Shown one piece after another: positions 8,221-16,616 of a DNA stretch of 64,000 nt. The notes under the pieces are model-generated. The model did not search any database. It saw only the letters and a program-made list of their open reading frames with translations, and had not been told where the DNA came from. The first letter of the stretch is position 1, and each line of letters starts with the position of its first letter. The DNA is from an uncultured Anaerolineae bacterium. Lineage in GTDB: Bacteria; Chloroflexota; Anaerolineae; Anaerolineales; Villigracilaceae. Made by a program: the position numbers and the translations under genes. The stretch lies in the NCBI GenBank assembly GCA_903908605.1, contig CAIVSQ010000575.1, positions 1 to 64,000 of the forward strand, given 5' to 3'.

Positions 8221-10599
8221 TTACTCACTCGAAACAACAGATTCTGTTGGATCGTTCAAGATAACAGGCCGCCCATCAGGGAAGATGATTTCGGTATGTC
8301 CCATCAGGCGTGATACTGTTAATCCCTTATATTTTACCGTAACAGGCCACGGGAAGAGATTTTCTCCCGATAGAATTACCCGATTTGGTGAAAGAATTTC
8401 CACTCCGAGCGCGTTTAGGAATAAACCCAAAGGGGCCAGTCCCTGCACTGTGTTTCTTTCTCCCATCCCATTGCCAGTTTCGGCGTGATAAGACTGGTAA
8501 AAAGATTGTGAACGCTTAAGATTCTGAATAACTGCCGACATGATGTGGGCAGTCAGCCTGACAGTTTCACGGCGATAACCATAGGCAAGCAGTCCTTCAC
8601 CGATCAGGTGATTCCAAGGAATATGGACGCTGTTGCTAAGCTGATCAGCATCCGGGCTAATCAGGCTGGGTAGGGCGGGTATGCCAAAGGGATGGTCAAA
8701 TTGGTTTGCATCCAAAATGGTGTGGTAAACCAATGATGAGGCATCGTCTGGGTTGGGAATGCCTGCCCACAGAGGGATCAGAGATGTATGGTCCGCAATC
8801 GTCAGATCGGTCGTCTGGATAATAATGCGGTCCTGGTTGTTAAGACCATCGAAATCAAATTGTCCAAGCGATGTGAATACTTTTTCAGTTGTGGCGAAGG
8901 CGCCGCTTGCGCTGTAAGTAAAGCTGCGCGCTTCAATCGTTTCTTTTTGATCCTGCCCATTGAGTTGACCAGAGATGGTTACATGTGGACGTTTGAGCGC
9001 ATCGTTTTGCCCGAGGATGCGTATGATCAGGCGAACGGGTTGTTTAAAGTCTTTTTGGATCGTAATTTCTGGCGCGTTCTGCAGATCGCACAGTAATTTC
9101 CCTGGCTGACTAATATGGGTATCGCGATCTACATAATGATAATAACTTTTATCAGGATCCCAGCAAGCCTGGATTCCCAGGCGAAGGGTTTCTGCCTGGG
9201 CTTTCAACATTACCAAATCAGAGGAACGTCCCATCAGTTCGGCAATTTTTATGAGGAGGGTTGCTTCACGATATAAAGCAGCCAGAAGAGCCGGGCTTTG
9301 TACTGTTGTGATTTTAATACCATAAGCCCAGGGATGCCAACCATCGAAAAGTGGATTATCTTCAAAACCAGTTTGGATGGGATGTTGCCATTCTGGTAGC
9401 CCATTTCGATCCCTGTCGTTGGTCGGGGAAAACCAGCTCCAGAAAAAAGCCAGCAAGGCCGGGTAAATTGAGGTCAGGAAGCTGGTTTCTTGGCCGTTTT
9501 TTGACAGCCGCCAGGCCATACTGGAAAGCAGTGGTGTTGCCAAAAAGCGTCCACGTTGGCCAGCGAGACCCGGTTTGCAATCGATTGCACCATTATGGGG
9601 GTCTTGAATGGTGATGAAATTTTTCAAAATTCCAGCTGAAAGGTAATCTGCGCCTGGCAGCAATGTGGAAAGGTAATAAGCTTCCAGGACAGGTTGACCG
9701 TTCCAAAAATGTTGGTAATCACTTCCATCCCCGAGGCGCGAATATCCCTGGTCGGGCAGGCGCGATAGGACAAAGCTTGGGTGGGGTAGGTAATTACCAT
9801 AACCCATGCTCAGGCTAAGAGCGGTTTTTTGGGTTAATGCAAACGCGGCATCCCATTCGGTGTCACCGGTATGGATTTCAATGGTTTCGCTGGCATTGAG
9901 AACTTCAATGCGGGCTTTTTCAGCATCAAATTGGTGAGCGGCGGTTTTGCGTGCCAATTCAAAACTTTCCTGGGTGTCTTTAATCGTTGCCAAAGCCCAG
10001 GTGGCCTGGCGTGAAGCCCCGGGTGCCAGGTCCAGCATCAGTGACAGGGAGGAATAAGGGCCGGGCCCCGGTTGCGGCCCACCAGTAAGAAACAATACTG
10101 GTCGCAAATCCTCCACTTTGCCTTCAAGTGTGCTCACGGATTGGCGCTGGTTGGCGCTCATGCTCTCGCCTTCCAGCGGGATTAATTGTGCTACCAGCTC
10201 AAAACGGATGGGGTGTTGTATTGGGGAGCGGTTTGTTACGGTAAACCGGCCAGAAGCCGTTTGCGATGTAGGAATCCAATATTCTGCCAGAACCTCAACA
10301 TCCGGGTAGGGAAAAAAGCTGACTGTTAGAAAGTTGGGGAAAAAATTTCGGATGCGTGGTGGCAGCGCGAATTCGGCCGGATTATTTAGTGGTTTCCCGT
10401 TTTCGGTAAAGCGTGGAAAGATGCGCATCAGGCGTGCGCGTAAACCATAAGTGGTTCTCAATGCAAGTGCAGCCGGGTCTCCGCCACTCAGATCGAGGTC
10501 CCAAATGTGATCATTAGGATAATCGAGTGTCGCCAGGCGTGCATCAGCCGCGATGGTGAGTTGAATAGGGTCGCCAAGACCAAGATTCCAGTTGCGCAT
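8221..10599 (-). CDS. Six-hairpin glycosidase-fold protein (MGH1/GH63-like)
   Basis: The 792-residue protein has an N-terminal beta-sandwich (about 1-230) followed by an (alpha/alpha)6-barrel-like region with typical signatures: YFLS-like and WNGQPVLEAYYLSTLLPG, NGLPEWQHPIQTGFEDNPLFDGWHPW (glycosidase barrel acid region), WNHLIGEGLLAYGYRRET, YHAETGNGMGERN and a closing beta domain. These recall GH63/MGH1-like and debranching enzymes. No signal peptide is visible, so it is likely cytoplasmic. The substrate is unknown and catalytic residues are not assigned. It heads the operon with two cyclic-di-AMP receptor-like genes. The promoter at 10609-10637 gives almost no leader. Confidence 0.7.
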   Translation of the reverse strand: MRNWNLGLGDPIQLTIAADARLATLDYPNDHIWDLDLSGGDPAALALRTTYGLRARLMRIFPRFTENGKPLNNPAEFALPPRIRNFFPNFLTVSFFPYPDVEVLAEYWIPTSQTASGRFTVTNRSPIQHPIRFELVAQLIPLEGESMSANQRQSVSTLEGKVEDLRPVLFLTGGPQPGPGPYSSLSLMLDLAPGASRQATWALATIKDTQESFELARKTAAHQFDAEKARIEVLNASETIEIHTGDTEWDAAFALTQKTALSLSMGYGNYLPHPSFVLSRLPDQGYSRLGDGSDYQHFWNGQPVLEAYYLSTLLPGADYLSAGILKNFITIQDPHNGAIDCKPGLAGQRGRFLATPLLSSMAWRLSKNGQETSFLTSIYPALLAFFWSWFSPTNDRDRNGLPEWQHPIQTGFEDNPLFDGWHPWAYGIKITTVQSPALLAALYREATLLIKIAELMGRSSDLVMLKAQAETLRLGIQACWDPDKSYYHYVDRDTHISQPGKLLCDLQNAPEITIQKDFKQPVRLIIRILGQNDALKRPHVTISGQLNGQDQKETIEARSFTYSASGAFATTEKVFTSLGQFDFDGLNNQDRIIIQTTDLTIADHTSLIPLWAGIPNPDDASSLVYHTILDANQFDHPFGIPALPSLISPDADQLSNSVHIPWNHLIGEGLLAYGYRRETVRLTAHIMSAVIQNLKRSQSFYQSYHAETGNGMGERNTVQGLAPLGLFLNALGVEILSPNRVILSGENLFPWPVTVKYKGLTVSRLMGHTEIIFPDGRPVILNDPTESVVSSE

Positions 10600-10608
10600 A
10601 CTCTAACT

Positions 10609-10637
10609 ATTGTACGTGTAAGCGCCTTACAGGTCAA
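10609..10637 (-). promoter_or_regulatory. Promoter giving a leaderless transcript for the glycosidase-like gene
   Basis: On the minus strand TTGACC (10637-10632) and TACAAT (10614-10609) are 17 bases apart. Only 9 bases separate the -10 box from the ATG at 10599, so transcription should start within about 3 bases of the start codon. No Shine-Dalgarno is present. Confidence 0.6.
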
Positions 10638-10665
10638 AGGGAAATTGGGTTGCGACTTATTCCAC

Positions 10666-10694
10666 TTGACAACAGAAAATAAACACTGTATATT
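10666..10694 (+). promoter_or_regulatory. Promoter of the TetR-family gene
   Basis: TTGACA (10666-10671) and TATATT (10689-10694) are separated by 17 bases. The -10 box lies inside the left arm of the palindrome at 10677-10721. Confidence 0.75.
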
Positions 10695-10721
10695 TATTGC
10701 GTAAATATACAGTGTTTATTT
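10677..10721. promoter_or_regulatory. 45-bp perfect palindrome, probable TetR operator
   Basis: A 20-base arm (10677-10696, AAATAAACACTGTATATTTA) is repeated as its exact reverse complement at 10702-10721 around the spacer TTGCG. Each arm also contains an imperfect palindrome (TAAA...TTTA), so two repressor dimers could bind. It covers the -10 box and transcription start of the TetR gene and ends 10 bases before its ATG, which points to autorepression. The divergent minus-strand promoter lies 40 bases away. Confidence 0.8.
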
Positions 10722-10731
10722 AGGAGCGAAA

Positions 10732-11421
10732 ATGGTTAGGCCTAAACGAAATGTGCAAATCATGGATTTACAGAGCGCCATAAAAGAAACAGCCTGGAAA
10801 CAAATCGCTGAATATGGAACCTCATCCCTCTCGCTTAGGGCTATTGCGCGCGATTTGGGTATCACGGCACCGGCGATATACAATTATTTTCCTCGCAGAG
10901 ACGATCTTGTGACCGCGCTCATCATCGATGCATATACTTCGTTTGGAGATTCGCAAATTGAAGCACGCGATGCCCTGCCCCTTGAAGATATTATTGGCAG
11001 GTTTATTGCCATTGGTGTTGCCTACCGTCAATGGGCACTCTTGTATCCTCAGCGTTACCAGTTGATTTTTGGAACGCCTATTCCAGGTTATCAGCCTCCA
11101 TTGGAACAGGTATATCCTTCAGGAGCTCGTTCTATGAGCGCACTTGTCAGTGTGGTGGAAGCGCTACGGGTAAAGGGCAGGTTAAAGGTCGAAAATTTCC
11201 CCCAAATTAAACCGGGTTTTGAAGCGGGTATTGAAGCCTGGAAAAAGTTTGGTGGTGAGGTTGAGGTTTTGAGCATTTCTGTGTCAATTTTAATTTGGAG
11301 CTATGTTCACGGCCTGGTCTCGTTGGAAATCAGTGCTGGCTTGCAATCATTTGGCTTGAATGGCGATGAACTTTACATGTTTGCACTCAGGCAGATGAGC
11401 AAGCAATTTACTACTGATTGA
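10732..11421 (+). CDS. TetR/AcrR-family transcriptional regulator
   Basis: The 229-residue protein has an N-terminal TetR helix-turn-helix at about residues 15-62 (SLSLRAIARDLGITAPAIYNYF, then R-D-D-L) and a C-terminal ligand domain of the WHG/TetR_C_33 type, with FGTPIPGY typical of that group. It should bind the perfect palindrome directly upstream and repress its own transcription. The following double-flavodoxin and SDR genes are likely targets, because no terminator is seen between them. The inducer is unknown. GGAG at 10723-10726 supports the ATG. Confidence 0.9.
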   Translation: MVRPKRNVQIMDLQSAIKETAWKQIAEYGTSSLSLRAIARDLGITAPAIYNYFPRRDDLVTALIIDAYTSFGDSQIEARDALPLEDIIGRFIAIGVAYRQWALLYPQRYQLIFGTPIPGYQPPLEQVYPSGARSMSALVSVVEALRVKGRLKVENFPQIKPGFEAGIEAWKKFGGEVEVLSISVSILIWSYVHGLVSLEISAGLQSFGLNGDELYMFALRQMSKQFTTD

Positions 11422-11494
11422 GCGAGAGCCAAAGCAACTAGTTATTTGTTACGAATATTTTGTATTTGGAATCAAGATATGAAAGAGGCGCAGT

Positions 11495-12820
11495 ATGAAG
11501 GCAATCTTGTTGGATGCTTCAAATGTTAACGACCTACTTGGGCAACGTACCAGGGAACTGCTCGAAAATGAACTTCATACCCGTGGATGGGAAACCACCC
11601 ATATAGCATTGGATGCCAGAAAAATTGGGAATTGTGCCGGTGACTTTTTTTGCTGGGTGCGTACCCCCGGCATGTGCAATGTAAATGATGACAACCGCGA
11701 AATCGCGGCTGAGATTGTTAATAGCGATTTGATGATCTATTTGACCGAGGTTACTTTTGGAGGTTACTCATCCAGCTTGAAGCGCGTTGTGGATCACCAA
11801 ATCCAGAATATCATGCCTTTTTTTGCCAGCCTTGCAGGAGAAACGCATCACCAAAAAAGGTATTCCGCTTACCCGGATTTCTTAGCGATTGGGTGGACGT
11901 CACAAGTGAATGAACAGGCCGGTAAGGTATTCAGGCAGCTTTGCGCCCGCAATGCCTTGAATTTTTACGCGAAGAATTTTGCCTCTGCAATTATCTCGGG
12001 CGAGCAGCCTGATGCGGAAAAATTATCCCTGCTGCGGGGCGGGTTGGATGATCTTCGTGTTGTTAGCAAATCCCTTGGATTGGTAGAAGCAAGCGTACGT
12101 CCTTCCTCAGGAGATCATGTGCATACGAGCGAGCCGATTAGCAAGGTTGTATTGCTGGTAGGTAGTCCGCGGACCAGGAAAAGCACGTCGTATTCACTGG
12201 GTGGTTATTTAGGCGAGAGAATTTCCCACCTGACATCAATCCAGGTGGAAACTATCCATCTATACACGGTTCTTCGTTCCAAAGAGAAAATGCGGGGATT
12301 GCTGGAGGCTGTGGATGCCGCCGATGTAATTTTGCTAGCATTTCCGCTTTACGTGGATTCTTTGCCAGCACCGGTCATTGAAGCCATGGAGCGAATTGCT
12401 GTGCACCGGCAGGAATCAACGGAAGACAGGCCGGCTTTGTTCGCTGCGATTGCCAACTGTGGTTTCCCCGAGGCTAGACACTGCGAGACCGCCTTGGCGA
12501 TTTGTGAAGTTTTCGCCAGGCAGGCTGGGTTTACCTGGGCAGGTTCCCTGGCTTTAGGTGCCGGCGAAGGGTTGGTCCATGGAGCTCAACTTGCTGGGGC
12601 TGGCGGGCCAGCTGTTGTAATCCGGCAGGCCTTGGATTTGGCGGCAGCTGCCCTGGCGGAAGGACGTGGTATTCCTGCATCTGTTGCCGCTACTCTCGCA
12701 AAAACCATCATCCCCGGTTGGGTCTATCGAATCATGGGTAGTGTGGGGTGGAAGCTGCAGGCCAAAAAATTTGGTGTTGGGCATTTGTTGAAACGAAAAA
12801 CATACCAACCTAAGTCTTGA
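11495..12820 (+). CDS. Tandem flavodoxin-fold NAD(P)H-dependent FMN reductase-like protein
   Basis: The 441-residue protein contains two consecutive flavodoxin-like domains. The first (about 1-190) carries the Cys47...CW-x-TPG-x-C61 and DD motif of iron-sulfur flavoprotein/FMN-reductase relatives. The second (about 218-390) has the FMN phosphate loop GSPRTRKSTSYSLG and a FPLYVDSLPAPV strand. Family members use NAD(P)H and FMN to reduce quinones or small electrophiles in the cytosol. Single-domain proteins are usual, so the duplication is notable. The C-terminus (PGWVYRIMGSVGWK) is basic and may touch the membrane. It lies 73 bases after the TetR gene. Confidence 0.75.
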   Translation: MKAILLDASNVNDLLGQRTRELLENELHTRGWETTHIALDARKIGNCAGDFFCWVRTPGMCNVNDDNREIAAEIVNSDLMIYLTEVTFGGYSSSLKRVVDHQIQNIMPFFASLAGETHHQKRYSAYPDFLAIGWTSQVNEQAGKVFRQLCARNALNFYAKNFASAIISGEQPDAEKLSLLRGGLDDLRVVSKSLGLVEASVRPSSGDHVHTSEPISKVVLLVGSPRTRKSTSYSLGGYLGERISHLTSIQVETIHLYTVLRSKEKMRGLLEAVDAADVILLAFPLYVDSLPAPVIEAMERIAVHRQESTEDRPALFAAIANCGFPEARHCETALAICEVFARQAGFTWAGSLALGAGEGLVHGAQLAGAGGPAVVIRQALDLAAAALAEGRGIPASVAATLAKTIIPGWVYRIMGSVGWKLQAKKFGVGHLLKRKTYQPKS

Positions 12821-12873
12821 GACGGATTGGGTAGTTACTAAGTTTGTGACGACTGTTAAAAAAAGGAGAGAAA

Positions 12874-13821
12874 ATGAGCAACGAAATGCATGTGATATTT
12901 GGCGCTGGTCCACTTGGCCGGAGCACCGCCCGGGAATTGGTTCGCCTCGGAAAAAACGTCAGAATAATCAACCGGTCCGGAAAATTAAGCGACATGCCTG
13001 CCGGGGTGGAAGCTGTGGCTGGAGATGCGAACGATCTTCAGCGCAATATTGAGGTAACCCGGGGTGCCGCAGTGGTTTATCAGTGTGCTCAACCGTTGTA
13101 TTATGAGTGGGCCGAAAAATTCCCGGCTTTTCAGCAGGCCATCGTGGATGCTGTGGTAAAAAATGGGGCCCGGTTGGTGGTGGCCGATAATCTTTACATG
13201 TATGGCAATACTCATGGGCAGCCGATCAGGGAAGATATGCCATACCAGCCAGATACTAAAAAAGGCCGGGTACGTGCTCAGATGGCACAGATGATCATGG
13301 ACGCGCATGCAGCTGGGGAAATTCAGGCGACGATAGGTCGCGCTTCCAATTTCTTTGGCCCAGAGGACCGTGTCGTTACTGATTTGGCGATTCGTCCGGC
13401 GTTGCTCGGAAAGACCATTAACCTAATTGGACGGATGGATCAACCGCACACTTTTTCATACGTCGTCGATTTTGGTAAATTGCTTGCCACTTTGGGTACG
13501 CACGATGAATCTTTTGGGCAGATATGGTTTACCCCCAGCCCGGCACCTGTGACCCAGGCTGAGTTCGTGAAACTGTTGGAAGCAGAGCTGGGCGCCCCGG
13601 TCAAGTTCATGGCGGCTGGACCATTGATGATGAAGTTGTTGGGAATGTTTGACCCGATGATTCGCGAGACAGTGGAGATGATGTACGAATGGATGCAGCC
13701 TTTTGTAGTGGACACTAGCAAGGCGGAAAAAGCCTTTGGCTGGCAGGCCACGCCTTTACAACAGGCCATCAAGGATACAATTATCTGGCTTCGCGAGGAT
13801 ATTGCCAAGGCGAAAGCGTAA
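12874..13821 (+). CDS. Atypical extended SDR, NAD-dependent epimerase-like
   Basis: This 315-residue Rossmann protein has the nucleotide motif GAGPLGR at 10-16, an acidic GDAND at strand 3, and a substrate region with SNFFGPE typical of extended SDRs. The catalytic Y-x3-K is not recognisable: the expected segment reads KKGRVRAQMA. It therefore belongs with atypical SDRs of the NmrA/epimerase type and may act as a reductase or sensor. GGAGAG just upstream supports the ATG. It follows the flavodoxin gene by 53 bases, so the two probably form one TetR-controlled unit. Confidence 0.75.
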   Translation: MSNEMHVIFGAGPLGRSTARELVRLGKNVRIINRSGKLSDMPAGVEAVAGDANDLQRNIEVTRGAAVVYQCAQPLYYEWAEKFPAFQQAIVDAVVKNGARLVVADNLYMYGNTHGQPIREDMPYQPDTKKGRVRAQMAQMIMDAHAAGEIQATIGRASNFFGPEDRVVTDLAIRPALLGKTINLIGRMDQPHTFSYVVDFGKLLATLGTHDESFGQIWFTPSPAPVTQAEFVKLLEAELGAPVKFMAAGPLMMKLLGMFDPMIRETVEMMYEWMQPFVVDTSKAEKAFGWQATPLQQAIKDTIIWLREDIAKAKA

Positions 13822-14025
13822 CGGGTCATTCCCTTATATTTCAGTGCTTGTGAAACGATTGGGACCGGATTTATAGTATCTTCCACCCTGGAGATGCCGA
13901 ATCTCATTAAGAACTCGAAGATAGGTTGTTGTAGTGAAAGTATTTCTGGAGATTTTGCGAGCTGCTCCGCCCTGGTACAAGTCGCTTTTTATAATCTGTG
14001 TGGTTCACCAGGGACCTCGCACCCT

Positions 14026-14070
14026 CACACCTGATGGTCTGGCGGCAATTTAACCAAGCCATCAGGTGTG
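14026..14070. repeat. Perfect 12-bp inverted repeat in a 269-bp spacer
   Basis: CACACCTGATGG (14026-14037) and CCATCAGGTGTG (14059-14070) form a stem with a 21-base loop between the convergent SDR and inositol phosphatase genes. No T-run follows on either strand, so it is not a classic terminator. The rest of 13822-14090 holds nothing I recognise. Confidence 0.6.
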
Positions 14071-14090
14071 TATAAGACGCTTTATCCGGT

Positions 14091-14864
14091 TTATTGGAGC
14101 TGCTCTAGTAACTTGTCGTATAGTTGCGGGTTGGCTGCCACGATGGATTGTGGCGCGTTGAGATAGTCTTCCGCCCCTTTGATGTTGGTCACTTTTGCCC
14201 CGGCTTCTTCGGCAATCAGGCCGGCTGCGGCCACATCCCATGGTTTCAGATACAGCTCCCAGTAACCATCCAACCTGCCTGCGCCTACATAGCACAGATC
14301 CAGGGCGGCAGATCCCATGCGGCGGACACCCTGGGTCTGTTTGCCAAGCTTGGCGAATAGGTCAAAATTGTTGGGGATGACATGCCAGGCATCGTATGGG
14401 AAACCAGTTACCAGCAGGCTTTTCTGCAATTCGCTGGCGTTCGAGGCCATGAGGGGGCGGCCGTTTAGCCAGGCACCCTTGCCTCTTTCCCCAACAAACA
14501 TTTCATTGCGCATCGGGTCAAAAACAGCCCCCAGGACCACCCGCCCGCGGTATGAGTACGCGATTGAAACACAAAAGAAGGGGACGCCGTGGGCATAATT
14601 CACGGTGCCGTCCAGGGGATCAATGATCCAAAGGTGTTCGGTTTGAGATTCGCTTGCACCGGATTCTTCGGCCAGAAAGCTGTGGCCCTGAAACTGGCGG
14701 TTAATTTCAGCAAGTAGGAATTCCTCAGAGGCGTGGTCTACTTCTGTTACCAGGTCGATCACACCTTTGAAGTTAACCTGGTGGTCTTTTTCATAACTGT
14801 CGGACAAAATTTGACCGGCCTGACGAGCGAGGCGCTCGAGGTCGGCCAGGGTTGGTTGATTCAT
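14091..14864 (-). CDS. Inositol monophosphatase family protein
   Basis: The 257-residue Mg-dependent phosphatase is of the IMPase/SuhB family and normal in length. Metal-binding motifs are complete: AEES with Glu66/67, IDPLDGTVNYAHG with Asp82 and Asp85, and WDVAAAGLIAEEAGAKVT near residue 208. Members hydrolyse myo-inositol 1-phosphate or related sugar phosphates in the cytosol, and some dephosphorylate fructose-1,6-bisphosphate or NADP. The exact substrate cannot be told. A 98-base gap separates it from the upstream arginase gene, which is on the same strand. Confidence 0.88.
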   Translation of the reverse strand: MNQPTLADLERLARQAGQILSDSYEKDHQVNFKGVIDLVTEVDHASEEFLLAEINRQFQGHSFLAEESGASESQTEHLWIIDPLDGTVNYAHGVPFFCVSIAYSYRGRVVLGAVFDPMRNEMFVGERGKGAWLNGRPLMASNASELQKSLLVTGFPYDAWHVIPNNFDLFAKLGKQTQGVRRMGSAALDLCYVGAGRLDGYWELYLKPWDVAAAGLIAEEAGAKVTNIKGAEDYLNAPQSIVAANPQLYDKLLEQLQ

Positions 14865-14962
14865 TGGATTTGATTACCTGTCATAATTGAATTTACCAAA
14901 CGTATTGCTGTATAAGTCGCCTGGGTGGGATGATTTTACTCCTGTTTCCAGGCGCAGCTTGA

Positions 14963-15862
14963 TTATTCCGTCCAGATGCGGCGGCCAAGGGCCGAGACAG
15001 CCAGCTCAACTGCCAGGGCAGCGGTCTGGTTTTGCACATCGAGGATCGGGTTGACTTCAACCAGGTCCATACCGAGCAGCTTACCGGTTTCGGCGATCAT
15101 TTCGCAGGCCAGGTGAGCTTCACGGTAGGTCAGGCCGCCTGAGACCTGGGTTCCGACCCCGGGGGCATGGCGCGGGTCGAGTGAATCAACGTCAAAGGAG
15201 AGATAAATACCATCTACCCCGGGCAGGATGTGGTTCAGGGCTTTTTCCATAGTTTGGAACATGCCGAAACGGTCGATCTGTTCCATTGCCTGCACGAGCA
15301 CACCGGCTTCGCGCAGGTTTTTCTTTTCACCATCGTCCAGGTCGCGTGCGCCTATTACAGCCACGTGGCGCGGGTCCAACACAGGCAGGGGCTCGTCCCA
15401 CAGGCGCACAAGACGTGGATCACCCAGCCCGCATAAAGCCGCCAGCGGCATGCCATGAATATTGCCTGATGGAGTCGTTTCGGCAGTGTTGAAATCGGCA
15501 TGGGCATCAATCCAGATCACCCCTATTTTTTTGTGCCTTGTCGCACCGCGCACCGAGCCTAATGCAATACTGTGATCTCCGCCGATTACCAGTGGAAAAT
15601 GTCCTTGTTGCATTGATGTCGATACTGCACCAGCGGTACGGCGTGCCATGGGGACGATGCAGTCAATATATTTCAGGTTTGGTTCGTTGATCGAGCACAT
15701 TTCGGCGATGGGTACTTCCAGGTTGCCGCGATCCTGGATGGTGTGCCCGCTGCGAAGCAGTTCGCTGTTCAAATGGGCGTAGCGGATGGCACTGGGACCC
15801 ATATCCACCCCGCGACGGTCGGCACCGAGGTCGATTGGTACCCCGATAATATCGATGTGCAT
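14963..15862 (-). CDS. rocF: Arginase
   Basis: The 299-residue manganese enzyme hydrolyses L-arginine to ornithine and urea. All ureohydrolase metal ligands are visible: GGDHS (His97), DAHADFNT (Asp119, His121, Asp123) and SFDVDSLDP. The tail EVNPILDVQNQTAALAVEL and DAHAD-FNT favour arginase over agmatinase. The longer frame to 15907 is rejected: the ATG at 15862 has GGAG at 15874-15871 and matches the family N-terminus. The start lies 26 bases after the HD hydrolase gene, so they are co-transcribed. No other arginine catabolic gene is near. Confidence 0.93.
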   Translation of the reverse strand: MHIDIIGVPIDLGADRRGVDMGPSAIRYAHLNSELLRSGHTIQDRGNLEVPIAEMCSINEPNLKYIDCIVPMARRTAGAVSTSMQQGHFPLVIGGDHSIALGSVRGATRHKKIGVIWIDAHADFNTAETTPSGNIHGMPLAALCGLGDPRLVRLWDEPLPVLDPRHVAVIGARDLDDGEKKNLREAGVLVQAMEQIDRFGMFQTMEKALNHILPGVDGIYLSFDVDSLDPRHAPGVGTQVSGGLTYREAHLACEMIAETGKLLGMDLVEVNPILDVQNQTAALAVELAVSALGRRIWTE

Positions 15863-15888
15863 GGTGTTACCTCCAAATAAATAATTGG

Positions 15889-16527
15889 CTAACGTTCGCC
15901 GTTCCACTCAGCAATCAGGCGTTTGAAAAAATCATCCAGGTACTGGTGTCTTTCCTCTGCAATAGCCCGCCCAGTTCGCGTGAACATGCGTGCCTTAAGT
16001 TTGCTAAGTTTGAATAGATGTTCATGATAGGAGCTATGTGGTTCCTGCTCTTCGTGCTGGCCGGTCTGAAGGAATTGCTCGGAAGGCGGCGAATAGAATG
16101 GGCGCGATACCCGGGCTGAATAAGCGATGACGCGTGCGACACCTACCGCGCCAATCGCATCCAATTTATCAGCATCGAAGATGATTTGGGCTTCGAGCGT
16201 TTGGGGTGGTTCAGAATCATCGCGAAAACGGTGGGCACGGATGCAATGCTGCACAGCGGCGATGCGCTCTGCAGGCCAGCCTTCGGCAGTGAGCACTTCG
16301 CCAGCGAATTCGGCAGAGGCGTGATGGTGGCTGGCGCGTCGGGATGGGTTGGCCAGGTGGCTGCCTTCGGCATCATGCAGCAGGGCGGCGGCGCGTACGA
16401 TCTCGAGATCAGCGCTTTCGGCCAGGGCCAGTCGTTCGGCCATGCGGTAAACACGCAGGATATGGTCGAAGTCGTGGACCGGGTCGGATGATGAATACCA
16501 GGAACGAGCTTGTTCAATGGTTGGCAT
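15889..16527 (-). CDS. HD-domain phosphohydrolase
   Basis: The 212-residue HD-superfamily protein resembles the YedJ group. The metal motifs H...HD...D are visible: DHILRV near residue 20, LLHDAEG near 50, HHHASAEFA, then IRAHRFR and FDADKLDAIGAVGVAR. Members are cytosolic metal-dependent phosphohydrolases, often of nucleotides, and the substrate here is unknown. It begins an operon with arginase. No clear Shine-Dalgarno precedes the ATG at 16527; a GATAAT lies 8 bases upstream, so a near-leaderless start is possible. Confidence 0.8.
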   Translation of the reverse strand: MPTIEQARSWYSSSDPVHDFDHILRVYRMAERLALAESADLEIVRAAALLHDAEGSHLANPSRRASHHHASAEFAGEVLTAEGWPAERIAAVQHCIRAHRFRDDSEPPQTLEAQIIFDADKLDAIGAVGVARVIAYSARVSRPFYSPPSEQFLQTGQHEEQEPHSSYHEHLFKLSKLKARMFTRTGRAIAEERHQYLDDFFKRLIAEWNGER

Positions 16528-16616
16528 GTGGCGTATTATCGCAGAAATTATGATTCTATGGGAGGTACGTATCCGGGTTACAATTGTTCGGGAATGTTTC
16601 TTATTGGAGGTTGTTG

